Of a stretch of 64,000 nt of DNA, positions 55,513 through 64,000 are shown piece after piece. The stretch's first letter is position 1; each line of letters starts with the position of its first letter. The DNA comes from Tetmemena sp. SeJ-2015 (taxonomy: Eukaryota; Ciliophora; Spirotrichea; Sporadotrichida; Oxytrichidae), in the NCBI GenBank assembly GCA_027382625.1, contig JAJKFJ010020979.1, forward strand, positions 1 through 64,000, given 5' to 3'. Under the pieces are notes generated by a model. It was not told the origin of the DNA. It ran no database searches and worked only from the letters and a program-made list of their open reading frames with translations. A program made the translations under genes and the position numbers.

Positions 55513-55936
55513 TTTTTTATTGACTATTTTGTCCTTTAATTTACAAGATAAATCAATTATTATTCTTCAAGTAATAACATTGCAATCCTATTTTATTATT
55601 TTTGCGTAAATCCTTTTATTGTCCCAAAGAAAGATAGTGAGAAAATGCTATTTTATTATTCTAAAAAAGGTTTCTTTACAGAGATGATTTTAACAAATAA
55701 AATCCTTGACACATTATATATTAAGATAAATTAATATAATAAAAACCGAATGAGAATTATCGACATTTAATATTCTTCTTCATTTTGAATTAAAAATCTT
55801 AAAACATTTTAAAAATATTTTGAAAAGATTTCAGAATGAAAATTGGAATGATTTGATTAAAATTTGAGTACTTTGTTTTGAGTTGTACCACCGGAAATAT
55901 TGGGAGAAGTAATTAAGTAATTAATTTAAGTTCTTA

Positions 55937-58630
55937 ATGGACTCTGATCTAGATAACGATTTTTATGACAATGTTTGGATGCTAACATTCCTCAAGGCTC
56001 CCATCAGTAATAATCTCCTAACTAAGACTTCAAGGGCCTAAAAGTGAAGATAGCAAGACCTGAAGAAGCAGAAATGCTTGGAAGGATAAATCTGGTTGAA
56101 TCTCCTAAGAATTAAAACATCCAAGGTATGATTATGATGGATTTGGAAATTGAGGACTTAGAAGAGGCAGATGCAAACTCTACTTCCTAAAATAGGGACA
56201 AGCAGGCCATGCTGAGCTTTCAAGAATAATACAACCCTGACTCTTCAAATCATTAAGTTAATTTTTGCTAGACACTATTGATTAGAGAGCAAGAGGCAGT
56301 CTATTTAATTCATACCAAGAGGCCGATTCTTCTAAAAATTCACTCTAGAACAATTAAAATCCTCATTTAATCTGTAGGTCTTATTTTTGATTAGCCTGAA
56401 GGATTATAAAGTTAGAATATGAAATATTTTACAGATAAACCTTAAATCTAGTTACCTTATCCACCGCCGCTCCCTCTAGATCATCAATTTCCTCAGAATA
56501 AAGCAGCTGCTGAAGATGTAATGGATGACTAAGTCACTCCCCTTCCAATTTATTTACATAGTTTTACCTTCCACTTGTTTAAAAGGGCGTCTTATTTAAT
56601 CACTAATTATATAGAACTATATAAAAGTCTATAGCTTAGTGTCTGATATTAAACTTGGATGGCGTCCGAGAGAAAGTAAGCAGGTCAAGAAAAATAATGA
56701 AGTTCCTCCAGTTGTAGCCTTCAAATACTCTGATGACATTTATGAGTAACAACCTTCAAATACCAACAATTAAATGACTATGTGCTTATATTTAAAATGT
56801 ATCACCGATGAATAAACCAGTATTCCAACACATTAATTAAAGTAATCCTACTACTCCAAACAGCAGCTTTATAAGTAAGAAAAGGCTATCTTATTCAAGC
56901 GCTTTAATGAATGAAAGCGCTCAACAACCTCAAGGAAGAGGAAACAATTCCTAGAAAGTAGCCGAAGATTAAACTCCAAATGGACTTAATTCAACAAGTC
57001 ATTCATAGCTTGTAACAAGCCTATCTTAAATGATTGTCTATCAAGGATTTAGGCCAAGAGATTCTCTAGAAATTCATGAAAGCTTCCGATAAAAGTTCTA
57101 TGCTTTTGATTTCCCTAAGTATCAAAATTTAAAGAAGCCGTCAGTAATCTAACTATAGTCTATAATGAATAACGATTTGAACACAGACAAGGCCCCAATT
57201 ACCTTCGATTCATTTTTTGAGGGAGGGAACTTAGATCGTGTTGTTAAGATTAACGATTTCACTTATGATAATTAATATTTACGTAATGAATTTAGAATTT
57301 AAGGAAATGATCTCTATTTAAGGCCTGATACAAATACAAAGGGCTATTGTAACTGGTTCTATTTCAAAGTTTCTTTTAACCACAAGTATTTTGAAAATTC
57401 TTAAACTACTGCCCCAGGGGGTTAAATGATAAATAATACTCTTTCAGGAACTCAAGAATAAAGAATGACTTACAAGTTTAATATCTTGAACATGTATAAG
57501 CGCTCATCTCTTTATTAAATTGATTAGAAGCCGATAGTAAAGTCAAAATAAAAATGTGAGAACTAGCAATCTAAGAACATGCAATCCTTCATTTATGAAA
57601 TCGCTTTATAATTATCAATCATAATGGACGAAAGATGGAATTTCAAATGTAAAGTACTCAATTTCGAAGCTAAAAGCTCCTCAGGGACGCCGCAAGCGTT
57701 ACTATCAACTTAGTTTCACCTATAAGTTTGATTTTCTTTAGGACGAAGTTTACTTTGCGTACTCACTACCTTATACCTATTCACAACTCCAACAAGACAT
57801 TGAAAATTACAAGGACCTGTAAAAGAAGTTGTATGGAAACGAAGATGCTCTCTTATTTTTAATTATGATGCTGTATTTGATTCGACATCCCTGTGTAAAT
57901 CACTCTCAGGATTGACGATTCCACTCATTACTATTACGGATTTCTAAGATAGAAAACTAGAATAAAAGAAAATTATCATTATAAACGGGCGTGTCCATCC
58001 AGGAGAATCGCACTCTTCTTGGATAGTTCATGGATTTATTCAATGCTTTATTGCAAAATTCCTCACTTGCAAAGCAACTCAGATCGTAGTTCATTTATTA
58101 AATGGTTCGAAATAAGCACAATATGCTAACTGGAATTAATTTAATTAACTTAGTTCATATTCAAGATAATTCCTATGATAAATCCAGATGGTGTAGTTTT
58201 TGGAAACTATAGAACGAGCTTTTTGGGGAAAGATATGAACAGAATGTTCTTTGTAAACTCTGGAAATAGTAAAGAAACATAAGAAGATGCAGATAAAATA
58301 GATGAAAGACTGATCCCAGAAATAGTCGCAGTTCGAAAGCTTATTGCTTATTGCAAGTCAATGGACTAGGGCAATAAAATTCTAGGATTCTTCGATGTTC
58401 ATTGAAAATATATATTGAATTATTGTCTAATTATCATCAGCACTCTAAAAGAAAAGGTATCTTTTTGTATGGCCCTTAGTACCCATTACACAATAAAATG
58501 TATTTGATGGTTCGAGTGCTGCCTAAGATCATTAGCTCGCTTAGTGAAATGTTCCGTATATATTCATGCAGATATCTTAATGTTGACTAATTAAAAACTG
58601 AATTCTTAAAAAAATTAAAATTGTAAAAAT
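55937..58630 (+). CDS. Cytosolic carboxypeptidase-like M14 metallopeptidase, 3' end missing
   Basis: ATG 55937 starts [12 protein letters not shown]. An acidic/low-complexity N-terminal half leads to the CCP N-domain (about 57180-57800: [35 protein letters not shown] and [14 protein letters not shown]). The catalytic domain follows: [13 protein letters not shown] (zinc ligands His and Glu, about 57985), [38 protein letters not shown] (third zinc His) and GPQYPLHNKM. CCPs (Nna1/AGBL family) shorten or remove polyglutamate from tubulin; in a ciliate this would act on cilia and cortical microtubules. The domain fades after [12 protein letters not shown], before the expected catalytic Glu, and no TGA is reached before unrelated sequence. 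The rest may lie elsewhere (scrambled gene). Confidence 0.9.
56589..56640 (+). other. IES in carboxypeptidase gene, pointer GTCT
   Basis: Repeat at 56589-56592 and 56641-56644. Excision gives [17 protein letters not shown]. Confidence 0.88.
57608..57620 (+). other. 13-bp IES in carboxypeptidase gene, pointer ATAAT
   Basis: Repeat at 57608-57612 and 57621-57625. Excision gives [18 protein letters not shown], matching the conserved W and NVKY region of CCPs. Among the shortest here. Confidence 0.88.
57844..57866 (+). other. IES in carboxypeptidase gene, pointer GATGCT
   Basis: Repeat at 57844-57849 and 57867-57872. Excision gives [17 protein letters not shown]. Confidence 0.94.
58087..58150 (+). 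other. IES in carboxypeptidase gene, pointer TAGTTCAT
   Basis: An 8-bp repeat at 58087-58094 and 58151-58158. Excision gives [18 protein letters not shown]. Confidence 0.96.
58399..58433 (+). other. IES at the third zinc ligand of the carboxypeptidase, pointer TCAT
   Basis: Repeat at 58399-58402 and 58434-58437. Excision gives [18 protein letters not shown] and removes a TGA. Confidence 0.92.
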
Positions 58631-58691
58631 TCTTAGATAAGGAAATTTTTAAATCATTGACTTACTTCATTTTTTTTTGCTTCTTTGGTTT

Positions 58692-61600
58692 TCAAAAGTT
58701 TTTTACGTTTCCATAATCATTTTGGGGATAAATTGTAACAATTGATGTGTCCATCTGTTTTCTTGGAGAATTGTGAACTGTCTGACTTCTTGGAGCCTCC
58801 CTCATCAAAAGTCTCTCCAAAAGATATTTCTGTTAGAGAAGCTACATTTAAATATATATTATATGATAGCTCTTAGTTGACAGATTCCTCTCGATTCTAA
58901 ATATGACTAAGGTGATCGATAGATAAGTCTTCATCAAGAGATGCATATGCTTCATTAGCTCTAGCAATATGCATGCTTCTGGGATCTTTGGATCTAATGG
59001 TACTCTCAACTTAATTGTTTATTGGTCTCAAATCCATATTACCACTTCCAAAAGCAAAATCCACTTAATGCTTATAGATTCCAAGTGGGCCTATATCTTT
59101 TTGATTGATTGACTACCAACCAACACCACTAGGACTAACAAATCTGCCTCCATTTACAGTCCCCATTCCTACAGGAGTAGCTGTAGCTGTCCTGTTAGCG
59201 TTGGTTTTTAGCTATTGCCGCAACTGTTCAACTTTGAATCTATCTTACCTCTGAGAATTTAAATACCTTTGATATCTCGTCTGAAAAGCTCTTGAGTTAT
59301 TGATGGTCGCTGTACTTATTGATCATTAATAATCTGTGTCATAATTTAAACAAATTAAGCATGATCTATGATGAATTGATTCCCCTCCATCAAGTTTGTA
59401 TTTATGAGTTTAATCCCTTATCTGTGGATTATTGCTAGAATGAATGTGGGAACTGTTTACTCGTGCAGTAAAGTCTTCATTGACGGATGATGCAATGAAT
59501 TGGGAGTTATTCATCTTGCTCTGATGATGTTACTACGACCCTACTTTAATGAACAATTCTAATTACTAGTAAAGATTAAATAAGAGACTTTAAGGGAGCC
59601 TCTATTATAGGTTGAACTATGAACAGTTGACTCAGTATCTTGCTTTAGTCTATCCATAATTTCAAGCTTACGATAAATCTTGGAGAGTTCCTCAGGCTTC
59701 ATTCGCATCTGCTAATCAACTGGAAATATTTCGTACTCATTTTGAAGCATGTAATCTGTTTCAAGGTCTCGCACATACTTTTTCACGCTTACCGCCTTCG
59801 CTTTGTGATTAGAACCAAACCAACCAGCTGACAATTATTTTGAACTAAACATATAATCTAACTGGATGAGAATAAGTATTGATGTCATTTGCTCCAATTG
59901 TCCCATCATACCCCTCTTTAAATTTGTAAGTAAATAAATTACTCTGTGGTTGAGAACTACTGAGCTCTGCTGCTATTATCAATGAATGTTTTGAGTAAAT
60001 TCAAAGTTCTTTATGCTTCACTTTTCAATTGCTCATAGGCTTCCTCCTCCTTTGGATTTGTAAAGTTAGTCTGTAAGCCTATCGTTTTCCTCGCTATAGC
60101 TTTGCTAATCAATGATCGTTTCTAAGAATCAGGCTTTGACAACCCACTCATCTAGCTTCCTTTAAAGAAACCTGGACCTGATTTGCTATCAACCTGCATT
60201 TTATATTATGCAATTCATAAGAAGTTAATGTTTGTTGCTTGGAGCTGAATTTGTTCTTGCTGAATACCCTCGGACGTTAGAGCATCTGATCAGCTGTAAC
60301 ACTACCAGCAAGTCCCTCTTAAAATATTTCATCTAGGGTAAGCTAGGGATGAGTTGCTAATCTGCTTTGAATAAGTTCAAATGAAAGTGAAATCACTTCT
60401 TGCAAAGAATGCCTTCTGTCTGCAGCAAACTCAAATTCCAAGGACTTTTTTAAAAAATGGACTTGAAGAAATCGTCAAAGCCTTCGAGATAACTCACTTG
60501 ATCATCAAAAAGCTCAAGGTTATATAAAATAACAGTTAATTTCACAATTAAGGTTCTTCAACTTGTTGCAATCTTGAAATAGCAATTCTACTGCAACTCT
60601 GCATTTCTCTTGCAAATCATTCTCCAGGAATTTAACCTGAGTTTATGCATCTAGTAAGATTGAATTCAATAAATATCTTAATTTTACCCTCTGGAGGCTT
60701 ATAGTTTCTAAGTTAGTCTGCTTCTATTTCTGCCATACTCACTTCTAAAATGCAATCGTATTAAAATTAATGATTCACAGGAAGTGTCTAAATAAACTTA
60801 TTCAAAGTCTAACTGTCTGCCTATACTTCTTGATTTACAAACTTAGGATCGATTATATCATAATTAAAAATATCATTAACTTAGGATCCTAGTCCTATTT
60901 TGGAAAGAAAGAAATTGGCTTATTTCCTGCAAGAATCTAATTGATTGCAATGACATCCTCGAACAATTTCTTTATAGGCTCTTGGTTATTCTTATTTTGA
61001 TGAAGGAAAATGGAAAATGCCTCTTAATTTAGAACGATGGCTTTTGCGCCTCCTAAAGCAGACTGTTCTTCTAAACTTATGACATCAGATAGCAATAGAT
61101 CTATATTGTTCTTCTTTTTACGAGGACTTTCCTTATCTGGAGTAAATTCGGGGATGCTCATGGATTTATTTCTCCTCAATGATTGTTCCTTTGAAGATAT
61201 CACTAACATCTCATTTATATTCTACACTATCCGATTAGCTTGGGTAGAAGACTTCAAGTTTTAAATAGTCATCAAGGGTATTGGAAGGTCTACATAGTTC
61301 TGCAAATTTGTTAAGTTGCTAAGAATGAAGATTTATGACAGAGATAATGATTTACTTGACGATTGTGTCTACTTAATCCTAATTAAGACTTAGCTCAGAG
61401 GGCTTAAGACTTTTATATTTCTCTGTAATTATTTTTCTTTTCACCTCTTTATCTTCATCCACGTAATCCTTCATCAATACTGGGCTCATCGAAGGCTTCT
61501 TTCTATACAATGCAAATTAGAAAAAGTTAATTTAAAAAAATATTATGCTAATGGCTTAACTTACTCCTCTGGGCGATCTCTTTTCTTTCTTCGAGAATGA

Positions 61601-64000
61601 CTGTTTATCAAAAGATTAATTCATTCCAGACATAGTTGTGTAAGCAGGATTTGGTGCACCTGATCCTGTTCCTCCATTCGTACCTCCTAGAGTATTTAGC
61701 TTCTCCTGCTCTGTGTCCTTTTGCTTTGTTATTGAAATCTTAGGAATCACTTGTGAGAGCTTAGTGGACTATAAACCTAAGGCAGAAAGGAAAACTTACT
61801 TTCTTGAACGAGAATTTTTCAAGGGCTTCCTTTGCTAAATCAATATTGAACTAAAAATGATAAAGATAATTCAAGGAAATTTACATATTGCACAACAACT
61901 GGGTGATTAAGTTCGTCTTGCAGTGTTCTTGCCACAGCTTTTGATATTTTAACACCCTCACCATTATCACTCATGAGAAACTCTTTCATTGTAAGATCCC
62001 TAGAGACCTATATAGCCTTTCTTACTTCTCTTATCCAATCTTGAACTGTCTGCCTAGAGTCAACTCATCTTTTACTCTTTCAAACATGTTCTCGCTCTCA
62101 ATGTATTTTAAAACCTCTTGCTCTTAACTCTCAGTAATAAGAGTATTTAGAGCTTCGTATTTTTCTGGAGGAAGCATGGCCTCTTCTCCAAGTTCTGGGT
62201 TGCATGTCTATAAAAGCGTGCTTAAAAAAGACTCCTTGTAACGCTTGTTGTACTCAAGGAGAGATTCAAGATTTTTAACTTAGGCCTTTAGCTGACCGTT
62301 ATTGTATTTTGAGATTTTCTATATCTTTATGGCAGTCTTTGATTTGATACTGTTATGATCTTACAGCTCTCTCCATAATACTTAGTCTATTCGCTGCATC
62401 TGAAAGTGTTCGAATGTCAGGCTTGTTCCTCAATAAGTTTTCTATCTCATCGAAGGACATTGTGTTGTTTATTTCAAATATATAAAGAGATCTCCTTAAA
62501 TTTCCTTTGACTCTATATCTGCTAGTACCATTTATAGCCGTTCTATTTCGCGACGGTACTGTAGCTCTTTTTCAAGATGAGCTGATTCTAGTGACTCAAG
62601 ATAAAGAGCAGCTTTCTGCTTGACCCACAATATTTTCTCATCTGCTTTCCTCTACTAGTAAACAACATGTTTGAAGTCATTCTAAATTCTATGACTCGAA
62701 CTTTTAAAATTTATCTCATTTCAATATGAAATCCCTTCTACTCTTAAATAAGTTCCTCTTCAAACTCCTCTTTAGTTTTCCAAAGTTCACTCCACCATTT
62801 CTGAATATCATTCCAGCTATCTATGGGTTTAGCTCTCCAATCATAGAGATAGTCTATGGCTTTACTTCTCATGTTCATTGCAGCTCTCTCAGGATCTATG
62901 CCCTGCAAGTAGAGGAAGTATTTCACCTGTGGATCTATTGATTCAGTAGCTTGAGTAGTTTCATATGCGAACACATCATTCTAAATTTCTAGTTCCTCTA
63001 TCAACTTATCAACTTTCCCTATATCTGTCTTTATCAAATGCAACTGTCTTTTCCGAGCTATCTCCTTCTGATACTTCTTCTATATCTTCTCAACTGCCTT
63101 CATTCTTTGAAAATATGTGGTGATAGGCTAAGAGTTTAGAACAGATTCAAAGTCGAATTTCGCTGGGTCAACATAGCCAGGGTCATCTTTTTCAGGGTGC
63201 AGACTGTTATCTGAGATATTAAGTTGAGATGTGGTTGCATTGTGGCTAATGAATCGGAATGAAGGCCTTCGCTGATTCTTAAATTCTATTAAACTGGATA
63301 CCCAAAATGAAAAGATGAAAAATACTTCTTAATCTGACTGCTTGTTCTAATAAGTTGCTTGTCTAAATTTCCTCCTGCTGCTCCTCCTTTCTTGGATGAG
63401 TTCTTCATATAATTGAAGGCAAGCTCAGTAAGTTGAGCAAGAGCTGAATCCTCATTAAACTAGTTCAAATGGTTTGCGTGATTATTCATGGGCGAACCTA
63501 TTGCTCCAAAATGATGTTTTCCTGCTCCTGATCTTTTCTAATTAGAAGGGCTCTCATGGCCTTTAAACTCTAATGCTGATGATTTTGGTGTTGGCGAGAC
63601 ACCAATTAAAGATGAAAGCTAAAAATATTTATCCATAATAATGAGCCTCTGGAATTGAGCTTGATTCTAACGGATTCTAGATACTTCTGTGCCGAAACTT
63701 GAGTCATATCAGGAGCTCTAATTTCTCTTAGAAATTCATTTAGCTTTTCTCTCTTGTGCTTTATCTCTTTTTCCATGATTTCCTTAATTGGTCCAGTGAA
63801 ACTACTTATGATCTCTTGCATTTTTTTATTTTCAAACATCAGTCTTGCCCAAATTAGCTTATTCTACTCAAGAGACTTAGGTATCGTCAAACTAAGTATT
63901 TAATAACTCAATATTAAATTCAAATATATCGACATCTATTCATCCAAGTCTTTTTGCATTTGAGATATTGAAAGCAGATCAAGTTAAAAATCAATGGAAA
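58692..64000 (-). CDS. Large coiled-coil protein, 5' end outside window
   Basis: The minus strand is coding-like from the right edge to about 58692 (possible TGA 58692-58694). The edge region gives MFENKKMQEIISSFTG, EKEIKHKREKLNEFLREI and SSALEFKGHESPSNQKR. Further on come DPQVKYFLYLQGIDPERAA, AIDYLYDWRAKPIDSWND, EIERLQMVLADIESKE, EMLPPEKYEAL-like and NNIDLLLSDVISLEEQS segments, then SLQEVISLSFELIQSRL. Long charged helices predicted to form coiled coils alternate with Ser/Gly linkers (GGTNGGTGSG near 61670). One IES is resolved at 62684-62706; other frame changes are presumably IESs. I do not recognise the family. It could be two genes, as the 58.7-60.2 kb part differs in composition. Confidence 0.6.
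62684..62706 (-). other. IES in the large coiled-coil gene, pointer AAATT
   Basis: Repeat at 62684-62688 and 62707-62711. Excision gives HIEMRQIQNDFKHVVYQQ in frame. Confidence 0.88.

Noticed and set aside
55325..55620. A plus-strand gene reading LEGRWFKASGRPIQEG to DETFTVGR across a GGTCG-bounded 24-bp segment
   Set aside because: The opposite strand is open over the same stretch, continues in frame into the 52.5-kb minus-strand gene through a clear CCTTA pointer join, and has matching Ser/Pro-rich composition. The plus reading is most likely an antisense shadow. The GGTCG repeat may still bound an IES of the minus-strand gene.
61037..61264. A plus-strand 75-codon frame in the right-hand region
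   Set aside because: It is antisense to a charged minus-strand frame (NNIDLLLSDVISLEEQS) that belongs to the large coiled-coil gene; its own composition is hydrophobic and unlike a gene.
1..64000. Somatic telomeres (C4A4 repeats), CRISPR arrays, rRNA genes and bacterial-type operons
   Set aside because: None was noticed while reading. Their absence fits a eukaryotic germline contig, though I could not search exhaustively.

Overview
The window looks like germline (micronuclear) DNA of a spirotrichous ciliate, of the Oxytricha/Stylonychia/Tetmemena type. Two things support this. First, the genes read through only if TAA and TAG code for glutamine and TGA is the sole stop: at one conserved Gln of the P450 paralogs (the RSIQVCVFG site) different copies carry TAA, TAG or CAG. 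Second, nearly every gene is broken into coding blocks (MDSs) by short AT-rich segments flanked by identical 2-10 bp direct repeats (pointers). Removing one segment plus one repeat restores the frame, as expected of internal eliminated sequences (IESs). About 55 such IESs are listed with their pointers. The genus is inference.

Layout. 1-12.6 kb: AT-rich DNA holding a diverged ~4.7 kb direct duplication (about 2.16-6.95 and 7.97-12.62 kb) with an unrecognised multi-block gene in each copy. Copy 1 is interrupted by a 1.05 kb foldback element with 483-bp inverted arms, copy 2 by a 0.77 kb G-run-ended MITE. 12.6-15.1 kb: isolated coding-like islands. 15.1-18.5 kb: a DUF4200 coiled-coil ciliary protein resembling CFAP100. 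18.7-52.4 kb: nine cytochrome P450 genes, here called A to I, plus a dead P450 3' fragment. A and C are on the minus strand; B and D-I are on the plus strand. Between C and D lies a homeodomain-like gene. 52.5-55.5 kb: a low-complexity/coiled-coil gene on the minus strand. 55.9-58.6 kb: a cytosolic carboxypeptidase-like gene whose 3' end is not seen. 58.7-64 kb: a large coiled-coil gene on the minus strand, running off the window.

The P450 array grew by segmental duplication. The E/F spacer and a relic of E's 3' end recur in front of G, and a decayed copy of the 3' end of the minus-strand gene at 52.5 kb lies behind H. Paralogous IES positions are conserved while pointers, lengths and contents differ, so the array is a natural series for IES evolution. 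Two IES-located insertions in P450-I carry other coding-like DNA. I expect each P450 to become its own macronuclear chromosome, with MITEs, foldback element, relics and spacers eliminated. That is inference: no telomere repeats were noticed and no somatic sequence was available. Four apparent single-base frame slips (B, G, H, I) may be sequencing errors or decay.
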